Source: Prorocentrum cordatum (taxonomy: Eukaryota > Sar > Dinophyceae > Prorocentrales > Prorocentraceae). Taken from it: 64,000 nt of DNA. This document shows, piece after piece, positions 31,518 through 42,598 of this stretch; positions within the stretch are counted from its first letter, which is position 1, and each line of letters opens with the position of its first letter. The stretch covers positions 384,001 through 448,000 of the forward strand of contig CAUYUJ010018549.1 of NCBI GenBank assembly GCA_963575745.1, written 5' to 3'. The notes under the pieces were generated by a model, which saw only the letters and a program-made list of their open reading frames with translations, searched no databases and was not told the origin of the DNA. The translations under genes and the position numbers were made by a program.

Positions 31518-33904
31518 ACATGTCCATGCATGCGCAGACGAGGACCCCGTACAGGAGTGCAGCCAAAACAGGTATGGAATATATGAAATAATCAACCCCG
31601 CTGTGGGGGTACCCGAGCGGGTCAGGGGAATCGGGTGCCTGCAGATCGCCCCTTGTACGAAAACTTTCGATGTCCTCCCAAGTAGGTAAATTTGGAGGTC
31701 ATGTGATTATTCCGTCCCCTTCTCCTCTTCTTCCTCCTCCTCTCATATTTCCTCCTCTAGCACTGCTTAGCGTGCTGGTGCGCGTCTCGCCTTGGGCATT
31801 CTTCGGGCTTGAATCGGTGGTGGCACATGCGCGGGTGGTGAAACAAAAAAAGAAAATAACGGCCATCTTGGATCTTGGGGTCTCCTGAGCACTTTTTGGG
31901 CGTTTTTTGATCGATCGAACAAGAGAGGACTTAATGAACGACCCTCCCCCAAAGAAGCCAAAATGGAGCCAAAACCATTATAAAAGTATGATATTGATTT
32001 CCTGACAGAAGCTGTTCTGATCGATTTGACGACTTGTGGGATCCCTTGTCCAAGTCCATGGGGGCGCTCTAAACCACTCGCCCAGAGGGCTGGTGGGATT
32101 ACGTAACCCATTCCTGAAAATCAAAGTTTCGAATGTTTCGTTCCGGATTTTCCTCCTGAAGTCCGGCGGCCGATTGATCGTAAAAACGAAATGTTTAAAA
32201 TGTCGCATTTTATTTTCGACAAATTGACGATCCACCCGCCGCATTTTACCCACCCGCCGTAACCTGTGTAACCCACCAGCGACCCAACACGCGACCCGTA
32301 CCAGGAAATCGATTTCGGTTTCGAGTTCTTGTCGTGCGTGCCGGGCGTGCGTGTAGGCGACGCGAAGTTGCGTGGGCGGGCGAAAAGAAATCCTCTTGTT
32401 GTTGGGCCGCGGCCGGACCAAATATTTATCTTCCGGCGGCCGGTGGCCGCGATCCGCCGGTGTCCCTTTAATGTCTCGAAATCTTTTTGTGATTGGGCCG
32501 TGGCCGGATGAAATATGTTTTGCCTATTGTTGCCCCCACAACCTCCTTACCACCCGCAAGGTGGTCGTATAGACTTGTTTCCATGCATCGTCCCGTCCGC
32601 GTTCCGGGCTCGTGTGTATTGCTTGTTTTTTGTATCTCGTCCCCGCAATTGCCATGGTCAGAAAATGCATGCGTTCCGAATTCCCAAATTGTATTCATTA
32701 GGAACGTCAAGCCGAATCATACTTTCTCCAATGTTCCTCACACACACATATATATAAAGTCCCGAACATCCTGCAAAGATGCAAAGCAATTGTCCTTTGG
32801 ATCGACAATGGATCGAAAATCAAATTCCAAAATTCTTCACAAAAACATTTCCGACATCTAATATACCGTGCGCGAAATTCGCATGCGCATCCACACACAC
32901 ACACATATACATATATACATATTTACTGCAGTCTTGCTATTTATTAACACGTTTCCCAATCCACGCCATCTTCGACGCGCGGGGGATTCGTTTCGGAACC
33001 AATAATCGACTTGCATGCGTTCGTAAAAATCACCCACATATAAGTCCCGCTGCCAAACAATTAATCCACACATGTCCGAGACACCGCTTGGAAAAAACGA
33101 AATTGTGCGATATCAAGATAAACGACTCGCGCCGGTGAAAAACATATTTTTCTTTGATGCTAGTAAATTGCGTGTTGTGTTTCTCTTCGATTTTTGATGT
33201 CGTGGGTTCTGTTCATTTTCTATATGTCTGTCTGTCATCAAAGACGACGCATTCTGCAAGTGCACATTTTCGGACACAACCATGTTTCAAATGTTTTGGT
33301 ACACGATGATCTTACAACCCAGTAACAGACAACAACACTTTGTATTAATCCGGCTAGCAAAATGATGTAATCTTGTTTGTGGCCGGAAGCGCCAGTTACA
33401 TCAACGGTTGTTTCTCCAGGGACGGACGTCGACGCCAATGAGGTAAAAAAATCGGCCCGAACCAAAAGAACGATCCATGGCCCAAGGATATACGAATCAT
33501 TAGATCAAAATAAATGAATGTATTGAATTTTGGGAGCGGCTACAATATTGCAAAACAAAAACAGTTTGATACGTTTAGTCGTATAAATGTGGATGAAAAG
33601 TTCCGCAGGAGAGAAGAACAACAAAAAACAAATTCTGCATCGTGGTTTGAAATGATGGCTCTCCTGGGCAATGCGTATCTTGTCCAACCACATGTTGTCA
33701 AATACACTTGCGAGCGACATGCACGTGCCAAGGCACGATAAAACACAACAGCATTTTCTTTGAGCGCTTCAACGAGTGAAATTTCAAACCGTCCCAAGGC
33801 GAAACAACGATTTCCCAAAATAATGAAATAATAATAAGTCCAAATGGTCGTTCATTGCTTTTAAATTGAAGCGGGATACATAATGAAAACTAAGCTTATA
33901 ACGT

Positions 33905-34140
33905 GACTTATCTTTAACGTCACCTTACCCGCGATCCACCCACGACCCATCCCGCGACCCACCCTGCAACCTACCCACGACGTAAGCCGTGACCCAACCC
34001 GTGACCCACTCGCAGTCCCCTCCCGTACGACCTACCTAACGACCCATTCCGCGACCCATCCGCGACCCAAGCCCGCTACTAACGATTCGCCCGCGAACAA
34101 TTTGCGATCCATTCGCGACCCACCCGCAATTTACCCACAA
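33905..34140 (+). repeat. Degenerate CGCGACCCACC repeat
   Basis: About 20 loose copies of an 11-12-bp unit (GCGACCCA(C/T)CC). It is present only in copy 1 of the duplication; shorter homologous runs (CCGCCGTAACC...CCAGCGACCC) occur near 32235 and 36375. Confidence 0.75.
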
Positions 34141-34748
34141 TGCGTCACTCAAGAATCGGCGCTTGATGAAATTTTGACGCCTCTGGCGGGTTTCTCCGCA
34201 GTCGACGTCCCTACCGCCCCATCATTATTATCCGCATATTTGGGGTGCTACGTAACTCGTTCAAACAATGTTGTAGTGAGGAACAAATTTCTGTGTAATT
34301 ATTAAGAATAAATGTTTATAAACATTACAAATATTGTTCGTGGTAATTGAAGACGGTGAACGGACTTACTGAAATTTGTGTTCGTAATGATTGAAAACAA
34401 AGTTCGTAATCATTGAAATCTATTTTCAATGATGGAAGCCAGCTTATTTGCTCATTTTTACCGTTCGACTTCAGCTTGCGATGTCAAAACGTTCCCGTTC
34501 CCAAATCGATACCCGATTCAATTTGTCCCCGCGTCCAACCAGATCGATTCTTGAAAGGGTATCCATTGTTCTCGCCAAAAGATCTTAAGCATCCCGGCGA
34601 GGCAGGTCCGACTACAATTTCGACGAGATTGCCAATCATTTTTATTAATCATGTTGATATGTATGTACATGCGTCGGCTCCGACAATATTAAATTCCGCA
34701 CTATCATTATTGTCATGACTGGGCCAGCTAATTCTTTTTTTCCCATGA

Positions 34749-35607
34749 TTCACAATCGATCCTTCCCGATCGATCACCATCATCATCAACAACACGGGTC
34801 GTCACCATCAGCATCATCAACAACAACATCATCATCATCAACATCATCAGCATCACCATCAACAACACCATCATCATCTTCAGCGCCATCATCACCATCA
34901 TCATCATCATCACCACCATCATCAACATCATCATCATCATCATCATCAGCATCAGCATCATCATTATCATCATCGTCGGGACACCGACGGGACACAAGCG
35001 GGACACCGCGGGCCCCCAGACGCCCGGACGGCAATCATTTGGTCCGGCCGCGCCTCAGCCACACGGGACCCCAGCGGGGCACCGGGCGGGACACCGCGGG
35101 TCCCCAGACGCCCGGACGGCAATCATTTGGTCCGGCCGCGCCTCAGCCACACAGGACCCCAGCGGGACACTGGGCGGGACATCGCGGGCCCCCAGACGCC
35201 TGGACGGCAATGATTTGGTCCGGCCGCGCCTCAGCCACAGGAGACTTTCTCTCGCCCGCCCACGCAGTTTCGCCTCGCCCGCACGCACGGCACGCACGAA
35301 CACGAAACCGAAATCGATTTCCCGGTAAGGGGGCTCTCCGTTCCACTTCGATGTCACCCCCAACCTCCGATATAGGCCACGACCTCGGCTCCTGGCGGAA
35401 GAGCGTATGCGGCAGAGGCTTGGGTGCACTCGGCCCCGCGGGGACGTGACACCCCGAACGGGCCGTGGCGTTCGAAGGAGCCCGCACTGTCAGGCCCCGC
35501 CGCCTGCGGATTGGCGCCAGTACACAGGGCGCTGGCAACAGAAACCGACGGCCGCCGCACTACTTGCGCTGTTGGTGGACGACCGCCACATACCAACACC
35601 CAACACA

Positions 35608-35657
<50 letters not shown>

Positions 35658-36901
35658 ACATGTCCATGCATGTGCAGACGAGGACCCCGTACAGGAGTGC
35701 AGCCAAAACAGGTATGGAATATATGAAATAATCAACCCCGCTGTGGGGGTACCCGAGCGGGTCAGGGGAATCGGGTGCCTGCAGATCGCCCCTTGTACGA
35801 AATTCTTCGATGTCCTCCCAAGTAGGTCAATTTGGAGGTCATGTGATTATTATGTCCCCTTCTCCTCTTCTTCTTCCTCCTCGCATATTTCCTCCTCTAA
35901 CACTGTTTAGCGTGCTGGTGCGCGTCTCACCTTGGGCATTCTTCGGGCTTGAATCGGTGGTGGCACATGCGCGGGTGGTGAAACAAAAAAAGAAAATAAC
36001 GGCCATCTTGGATCTTGGGGTCTCCTGAGCACTTTTTGAGCGTTTTTTGATCGATCGAACAAGAGAGGACTTAATGAACGACCCTCCCCCAAAGAAGCCA
36101 AAATGGAGCCAAAACCTCAATAAAAGTATGATATGGATTTCCTCGCAGAGGCTGTTTTGAACGATTTGACGACTTGTGGGATCCCTTGTCCAAGTCCATG
36201 GAGGCGCTCTAAACCACTCGCCCAGAGGGCCGGTGGGATTACGTTACCCATTCCGGAAAATCAAAGTTTTGAATGTTTCGTTCCGGATTTTCCTCCTGAA
36301 GTCTGGCGGCCGACTGATCGTAAAAACGAAATGTCTAAAATGTCGCATTTTATTTTCGAAAAATTGACGATCCACCCGCCGCATTTTACCCACCCGCCGT
36401 AACCTGTGTAACCCACCAGCGACCCAACACGCGACCCGTACCAGGAAATCGATTTCGGTTTCGAGTTCTTGTCGTGCGCGCCGGGCGTGCGTGTAGGCGA
36501 CGCGAAGTTGCGTGGGCGGGCGAAAAGAAATCCTCTTGTTGTTGGGCCGCGGCCGGACCAAATATTTATCTTCCGGCGGCCGGTGGCCGCGATCCGCCGG
36601 TGCCCCACTAATGTCTCGAAATATTTATGTGGTTGGGCCGTGGCCGGACGAAATATGTTTTGCCTATTGCTGCCCCCACATAACCTCCTTACCACCCGCA
36701 AGGTGGTCGTATAGACTTGTTTCCATGCATCGTCCCGTCCGCGTTCCGGGCTCGTGTGTATTGCTTGTTTTTTGTATATTGTCCCCGCAATTGCCATGGT
36801 CAGAAAATGCATGCGTTCCGAATTCCCAAATTGTATTATTCATTAGGAACGTCAAGCCGAATCATACTGTCTCCAATGTTCCTCACACACATATGTATGT
36901 G

Positions 36902-36933
<32 letters not shown>

Positions 36934-37271
36934 AATAAATAAATAAAGCCTCGAACATCCTGCAAAGATGCAAAGCAATTGTCCTTTGGATCGACAATGG
37001 ATCGAAAATCGAATTTCAAACATTCTTCACAAAAACCTTTCCGAAATCTAGTATACCGTGCGCGAGATTCGCATGCGCATCCACACATATATCTATATGT
37101 ATATATATATATAAATATATTTACATATATATATATATATATACATAAACATATTTACATATATACATATATATACATATATGTATACGGCAGTCTTGCT
37201 ATTTATTAACACGTTCCCCAATCCACGCCATCTTCGACGCGCGGGGGATTCGTTTCGGAACCAATAATCGA
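34749..37271 (+). repeat. Large tandem duplication, copy 2, left part
   Basis: Follows copy 1 in order from the ATCGAT start to GGAACCAATAATCGA at 37257-37271, where a run of T begins and the homology stops. In copy 1 the sequence continues CTTGCATGCGTTCG; that continuation reappears at 47710. Differences from copy 1 include a longer (CA)n, one fewer 87-bp unit and (TA)n-rich expansions at 36895-36945 and 37085-37190. Confidence 0.92.
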
Positions 37272-40200
37272 TTTTTTTTTTGACATCCCAGCATCGGACC
37301 AGGTGACATCAAGGCGCACTCGAAAACCAAGTGCGGGTGAAACGGCGCCGCGAGCACGCTAAGCAGCGTCACAGGAGGAGGAGGAGAAGGAGGAGGAGGA
37401 GGAGGAGGAGGACGAGGAGGAGGAGGACTAGAGCACGTCCAGGTCAGCTAACGGACAGGGAGGCTCTTGAGGCGTAAAGGGCAGGTCTCCTCCCGGCCCC
37501 AAAACCGTCCTAGCGACGGCACGCTGTAAGGCGAGCCCCAAAATGCCCCACCACCTGTGCTGCAGACCTAGTGCGGCCCCTCTTCTGACTCGCGCGTGAA
37601 GGTCCCGAGTACGCTCTTGAGCTAAAGTGGGCACGAGGGAGATACTTTGTTCTCCCCACCTGCCGTAAACTTCGGCCCCTAAGCATTGGAGACTACCTAG
37701 GCCGCTGCTAATGACCTCAGCATAGGTGCTGTCGTTCTCTTGTTGCGCCCTCTCCAGCAATCTTCCTCCTCTGTTGCTCGTCCCCCCTCTCGGCTGACCT
37801 CTCCCAGTTATGGGGCTCACCACCGTGACGTCACAGAAGAGTGGAAGTCCTCTGGCCGCATTCGTGCACGTTACCACGATATCTAATCGGCGCATGTCCC
37901 CCTGAGGTACTGGTATGTTGGTAGTGTGTAGGTGCCGCTCCAAATTACGGTCAGGTACTTGTCCGCCAGCCTCCCTGAAGACTTGCCTCCAGGCGGCCAT
38001 CAGTTCACTATGTCGGCTTTGCCACCCTCCGCCCGTCCCGTCTGCCAGGCGTCTGTGGCCATGCACATCCGGCCCGTCGTGGACGCAGGCAATTCCGAGT
38101 CGACGTCGCACCGCACATACAAAATACGTATCGGCAATTTTGAGAATATCCGTAGTCGGGCATACAAGTAACCATCCCGAAGCAAACCGTCCCATAGTTG
38201 AATGCACCCGTGCCTTGCCTGTGGATATTGCATTCGCTCGTTGACTAGGTAGTGCTAAGTCTCGGAGTAGGTCGGCATGGGCTGCAGATTCGAGGTTGTA
38301 CGAAGCATGGTATTGCCATCCATGTTGCCACTCCCCCAAGATAATCTGCATGTTGTCTGGTGTCGGTGGTCGTTCTCCAGCTGCGACGTCTGCCCACGTA
38401 GGTCGTTCAGCCCACCCTGCTGTGACACACTGTCGTCCCGCTACTTCCGCGGCGATAACACAACGTGGTGCGTTAGTTGCATTGGGGTTCGCAGTAGTTC
38501 CCGCCATATTGAGATAGTACAGCGCCCTGTGTCCTATAGCAGGGAATCTGGCGATCAGATCCGGGAGGGCGTCTGCCCAACTAGCCCAATATGCTGCATG
38601 GGACGTGCGGGCGGAGTCCCTGAGGCCCATCCCAGCGAGCCTGAGCGGTAACTTAGATTGTTTGACCCACGTGTTGTAGGAAATGCCATGTAAAGAGGTG
38701 TCCCAATCCGCTTCTGTAGGTATGTTGAAGATCTCGCGGAATGCATGTTGAATTGCGGTGTCGTGGTCAGCACACAGTGGTTGCACGTCGCAGGGTAACA
38801 TTGTTCGTAATAGGTAATTCATCCGGGGGACTGCGCAGAAGTACAGCAGCAGCCACGATGCCTGGCGAGAAGGGAGCTTAGTTATGACGTTCAGCAGCTT
38901 CGCCCTCTCGTTAGCAATAGTGGACCAGAACCTGTTTGTGTATTCCACGGTGCCGAATGGTGTACCTAATATTTTGATCCCCCTGTCGTCGATTGGTTTG
39001 TCGCATCTCCACGCCGCAGCTGCAGGGCCCTGCAGATTTTCGGGGCATGGTGTAGGTGTATTTCCCCATATAGCGAGTTTCCCAATGTTCGTGTCGATGT
39101 GGCATATTGTTTGTAAAGCTTGTTCGGTTAGGTGCAGTACATATTGAACCTCGTCAGGATCACATACCAGGTATATGTCGTCGAGATACGCCACAAGTTC
39201 GGCTCCTGGGGGGAGGTGTTCCCGTATGTGTAATAATGCCGGTTGGAGTGCCATACAAAATAGTGCCGGCATAAGGGCATCACCTTGCTCGCCTCCGTCC
39301 CCTTGGGGAATCGCATACACATTGTTTTGCGCATCCCTCCAGCGAAATTGAGATACATCGCCATACCATTGACGCACAAACGGTAACAATTTGTGAAGTG
39401 CCGGATTGCGCATGAGCTCCTCGAACATGCGTGTTCGGCAAATGTGGTCGAAAGCACCTACCCCGTCGATGCTGACCACAACCTTCTGTGCGAAATTGTC
39501 GGTGAGGAATCGCAGGAAATGTATTGCAGTATCTGTCCCACTGCGATCTGATAGGCCAAAGTTGTACGGCCGCACGACGTTTCGCAATTCTGATTGGAAT
39601 TGTCGCGCCAGAGTTTTCGAGACAAGTCGCCGAAATGTGTCTCCCGACGCAATGCCACGTATCCTGTTGTTCGGTTTTTGCAAAGCTGTGAGGGCAGATA
39701 TCTTCATAGCGTCGCGAATCTCTTGGGGCACTGCAGCCAGACCCAACAGCTCTGCCACGTCGCATAAAGCCTCAAAGGACGCATCTTCTTCAAGACACAA
39801 TTTGAAATATTCGTACCGCCATCCCCATAACCCTGAACTGAGCCCTTTCCTGGATTGTCGTACCACCGTCGCAAAAACATTGCGATCCAGTACCAGCGGT
39901 GTAGCGGGAACGAATGTATCAAAGCCTGCCGGCGGTGGTTCGGATGGACGTTGTGGTCTGAGGGTATCGTTCGATAACTCTGCCAATGTAGCTGCCGTTC
40001 CCGGCGCAAGTCCTGGCGAAGTAAGGTTGCGGGCGGCATGACTGAGTTCTCCATTTTCGATGAGACCCACTGCATTTTTAATGCGGTTTGCCTCGGTATC
40101 TTCTTTTTTGTGTCGTTGTTTGTGTGATGATTCGAATGCCCGTTGTAGGAGGCGGTCCCATTCGCCCTTGTCATACATAGCAATACGTTGTTTTAATTCT

Positions 40201-41090
40201 CGTTCTCCTGCTTTTCCGCCATGTTGAGTGCGATGCAAAAGCATGCGGGGCAGAAGAAGAAACAAAGTCCACGTATCGACACAATTGGGTGTTGTATCCA
40301 CGTTCTGATGCGAAGGACGTTGAGTAACCTCCACCGCCAACAAACAAGCAGTCAAGATGCGTAAGAATTGATGTCGAATATATTTCGGCACACCTTTCAT
40401 TGTTTGTATTTGTACGTCGATGTACGTTTCCAAATTCACCCCCCGTAGGTGATGCCAACCATTTGGAATATTGGATGGTACGTTTGATGCTTGGGCTGGG
40501 CGAGGTGGTCCAGCGGTCGGTGCTGCTGTAGATGATCGTGGTTGCAGTGGCTCGCGGACGATAACCCTGTTGTAGACCTCTCCGAAAAGATACTGCCGGA
40601 AGTCGGGATTGTTATAGATGCATTTTGCCACAGCCGCATATGCCAGTTCCAAGTTCGTTATGTTCACTGATACGTGCGTTGTTCTTTGCAGAATGTGTTC
40701 TTGTTCAGGCCTACGCAAATAACCATTTGCGTTCATACCTTGCACGTTGAAACCTTCTTGTTCCAGCCAATGCAGAAGACCCTGTTGATCCCGTACGCCG
40801 TAGTACCGCAAGGCTTGCCGAAGGTCGGGAAACACTTGGCGAATTGTTTCGCTTGTAACCGCACCGCTCACACCATGCATTACACCCGGGTATGCATCTA
40901 AGACCGAACCCAACCATATCAGAATCCCCGGTATGTCATCGATTCCAGCGGCCGCCCAAATAATGGGATTATTGAATCCCGACCATCTGTGTTGCAGAAT
41001 CGTCCCCATCACATCCTGATCTGTAGCATTGAGCGGGATTGTGCTCTCGTCTCGTGTGCCTGCCGCTGCTCCGGACGACTGGATCAATGG
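37272..41090 (-). mobile_element. RLE-type LINE, 3' part of interrupted copy E1
   Basis: Ends (minus strand) in a 10-base A run (plus-strand T run 37272-37281) directly at the breakpoint in the duplicated unit. The 3' UTR has a (TCC)n tract (37378-37430) followed by a conserved tail containing GACGCTGCTTAGCGTGC and TTTCACCCGCACTTGGTTTT. The same tail layout ends the other copies at about 47000-47125 and 59757-60000. Protein homology to the plus-strand copy starts at about 41045, so this part is missing its N-terminus, which seems to lie at 47136-47709. Confidence 0.85.
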
Positions 41091-41111
41091 AATGGTGGGA
41101 TGTACTCTCAT
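37428..41111 (-). CDS. LINE polyprotein: reverse transcriptase plus restriction-like endonuclease
   Basis: An uninterrupted 1227-codon frame. RT motifs: GLSSGLWGWRYEYFK (fingers), GIASGDTFRRLVSKTLAR, motif A VVSIDGVGAFDH, motif B IPQGDGGEQGDALMPALF, motif C AYLDDIYLVC (about 39,180), then a thumb and a long domain with conserved Trp/Cys. Near the C-terminus QVPDRNLERH, RRLDIVV and, 18 residues on, LFCDVTVVSP fit the PD-(D/E)xK restriction-like endonuclease of early-branching LINEs (R2/CRE/NeSL types). I see no AP endonuclease. The product nicks target DNA and primes reverse transcription there. The ATG at 41109-41111 is preceded at once by TAG; comparison with the copy at 42.6-47 kb shows that the original N-terminus was longer. 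Confidence 0.88.
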   Translation of the reverse strand: MRVHPTIPLIQSSGAAAGTRDESTIPLNATDQDVMGTILQHRWSGFNNPIIWAAAGIDDIPGILIWLGSVLDAYPGVMHGVSGAVTSETIRQVFPDLRQALRYYGVRDQQGLLHWLEQEGFNVQGMNANGYLRRPEQEHILQRTTHVSVNITNLELAYAAVAKCIYNNPDFRQYLFGEVYNRVIVREPLQPRSSTAAPTAGPPRPAQASNVPSNIPNGWHHLRGVNLETYIDVQIQTMKGVPKYIRHQFLRILTACLLAVEVTQRPSHQNVDTTPNCVDTWTLFLLLPRMLLHRTQHGGKAGERELKQRIAMYDKGEWDRLLQRAFESSHKQRHKKEDTEANRIKNAVGLIENGELSHAARNLTSPGLAPGTAATLAELSNDTLRPQRPSEPPPAGFDTFVPATPLVLDRNVFATVVRQSRKGLSSGLWGWRYEYFKLCLEEDASFEALCDVAELLGLAAVPQEIRDAMKISALTALQKPNNRIRGIASGDTFRRLVSKTLARQFQSELRNVVRPYNFGLSDRSGTDTAIHFLRFLTDNFAQKVVVSIDGVGAFDHICRTRMFEELMRNPALHKLLPFVRQWYGDVSQFRWRDAQNNVYAIPQGDGGEQGDALMPALFCMALQPALLHIREHLPPGAELVAYLDDIYLVCDPDEVQYVLHLTEQALQTICHIDTNIGKLAIWGNTPTPCPENLQGPAAAAWRCDKPIDDRGIKILGTPFGTVEYTNRFWSTIANERAKLLNVITKLPSRQASWLLLYFCAVPRMNYLLRTMLPCDVQPLCADHDTAIQHAFREIFNIPTEADWDTSLHGISYNTWVKQSKLPLRLAGMGLRDSARTSHAAYWASWADALPDLIARFPAIGHRALYYLNMAGTTANPNATNAPRCVIAAEVAGRQCVTAGWAERPTWADVAAGERPPTPDNMQIILGEWQHGWQYHASYNLESAAHADLLRDLALPSQRANAISTGKARVHSTMGRFASGWLLVCPTTDILKIADTYFVCAVRRRLGIACVHDGPDVHGHRRLADGTGGGWQSRHSELMAAWRQVFREAGGQVPDRNLERHLHTTNIPVPQGDMRRLDIVVTCTNAARGLPLFCDVTVVSPITGRGQPRGGTSNRGGRLLERAQQENDSTYAEVISSGLGSLQCLGAEVYGRWGEQSISLVPTLAQERTRDLHARVRRGAALGLQHRWWGILGLALQRAVARTVLGPGGDLPFTPQEPPCPLADLDVL

Positions 41112-41692
41112 CTATCGACTGGCACGGGGTTGGTACTACAGCCTGGGGGTGGGGATCCTGGGCAGCAACTGGCGCCGGGAAATCCAGTCTTGCTCTCTTG
41201 GCAACGCTTCCCAGGGAATGCAAATTGGCTTGGGTACATGCGACAGCCATCTGTTCGGGCGAGGATCCGGCGTACTACTCCACGCCAGGGTTTGGGCCGA
41301 TAACGGTAAGCTATGGATGGTTCCTTCTAGGAGTTGGGGTGGGAGTCGTCATGAGCATGCAAGTCATGCTCCTGTGCACACGCACACCGCTCGCGATGGC
41401 TGTGCCGGCTGCGGCACCGGCAGCACCAGGTGGCATACTGGCATTACCACATCAACCTACGCAGATGGAGCTTGCGCAACTGGAGGTGCTCCGGGCCTTG
41501 AGGGCGGGCGGCCGTGGCGTTCTCCGCACGATGGCGACCAACGCCGAGACGACAGAGACGGGTTTCCTCTACCATCTCGCCGGTCTGCCGGCACCGCCGC
41601 CACCCAGGGCGGCCGGGGCGCATCCTGCCGGTGCTCCGTCGCCGCACTTGGGTGGAGCAGCACCCGCGGGGGCCGGGTACCACCCATACTAA
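41087..41692 (+). CDS. Small ORF with a membrane segment at the LINE 5' end
   Basis: From the ATG at 41087 (an in-frame ATG also lies at 41039) the 202-codon frame begins MEWWDVLSSIDWHGVG, has one strong hydrophobic segment around YGWFLLGVGVGVVMSMQVML, and a Pro/Ala/Gly-rich tail. There is no nucleic-acid-binding motif, so it is not a typical LINE ORF1. Its layout (short N-terminus, one membrane span, Pro-rich) resembles the small ORF at 58792-59211 in the YR element. Whether it is part of the LINE, a captured gene or a separate element is open. Confidence 0.5.
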   Translation: MEWWDVLSSIDWHGVGTTAWGWGSWAATGAGKSSLALLATLPRECKLAWVHATAICSGEDPAYYSTPGFGPITVSYGWFLLGVGVGVVMSMQVMLLCTRTPLAMAVPAAAPAAPGGILALPHQPTQMELAQLEVLRALRAGGRGVLRTMATNAETTETGFLYHLAGLPAPPPPRAAGAHPAGAPSPHLGGAAPAGAGYHPY

Positions 41693-42479
41693 TCCGCCCT
41701 ACGTGTGGGAGTTCCTGTCGCTTGCATGACGGTACCAATGCAGGCGGGAATTGGACGTTTGGGGATGTTTGTATTCGGTGTGACGTTTATTTCAATGGTT
41801 TTGGATACAGGGCTGCAACCAATACCAATTCTACGGATGCCACTCGGATACTTATGGGTACAACGTCGGTACGTTGCGTGCGCCACGGTCCGCCTACGAC
41901 TGCATCTCCCAACCACGGTTACCAGGAGAACCAACAAGGAGAGGAGAAGGACACGAAAGATAAAGATGGCCCCTATTGGAACCATTTTGGCCTCATTTCC
42001 AGGAGATCCCCAAGGAACGGCGCTAACATTCACGATCCGGGAGGCATGTTTCTTAACATATTTTGCGCTAGGTCCCACGGCGGGCCCCGCAGTAATCTAT
42101 CTAGACCTCGTTGGGCTCCCACGGGACCTCTATTAGCCCCAACAGCGGCACCAACAACGGGCACTACGACCAGGCATTCCGACCTCAGCAACGACGCCGC
42201 CACCAACTCCAACACCATCGTTGCCCAATGCAATATACAGAAATGGCAAATGGACTGCTCGTGGTACGGCTTTGGCTATGGTTTAACATGGGGATTGGTC
42301 AATTCTTCAGTGGTTGGGGGTAATTTCGATTACGCGGTGTATTCGGTCCAACACCAAATTCGTTCCCGGCAATTCTGCAAACGGCCGTACACTACGATTT
42401 TACGATTTGCAATGGCAGTTTTGTACGGGGTACACGACATCTACTCGATTCGATACCATATACTTTTATACCGGTTATC
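41693..42479 (+). other. LINE 5' untranslated-like stretch
   Basis: No frame shows a motif until the GEASNPGP block at 42502. AT content is higher than in flanking coding parts. Confidence 0.4.
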
Positions 42480-42598
42480 ATTCCTACACGGTTCACGTAT
42501 TGGTGAGGCTTCAAATCCAGGACCACCACCATCGGCATCACAGTCTGGGCTCGACCGGGCTTTGCAATTTTTAGGGTTGGGAACAGCACGCCGGAACA

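Larger units (their letters stand above)
30505..34748 (+). repeat. Large tandem duplication, copy 1 (about 4.24 kb)
   Basis: Starts TTCACAATCGATCC at 30505 and the same start recurs at 34749, so the two units abut head to tail. Contents in order: (CAT)n at 30535-30755, four units of an ~87-bp repeat (30768-31110), (CA)n at 31477-31512, a pyrimidine tract plus CTGCTTAGCGTGCT (about 31763), a stretch around 32030-32900 and an AT-richer part. Identity to copy 2 is high (well above 90% by eye). No intact gene is visible. Copy 1 alone has about 140 bp at 33180-33320 and the repeat at 33905-34140. Confidence 0.92.

Noticed and set aside
31950-31985. Possible spliced-leader-like sequence (GCCAAAATGGAGCC)
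   Set aside because: Only a short partial resemblance to the dinoflagellate leader, without the CTCAAG end or a snRNA-like downstream region.
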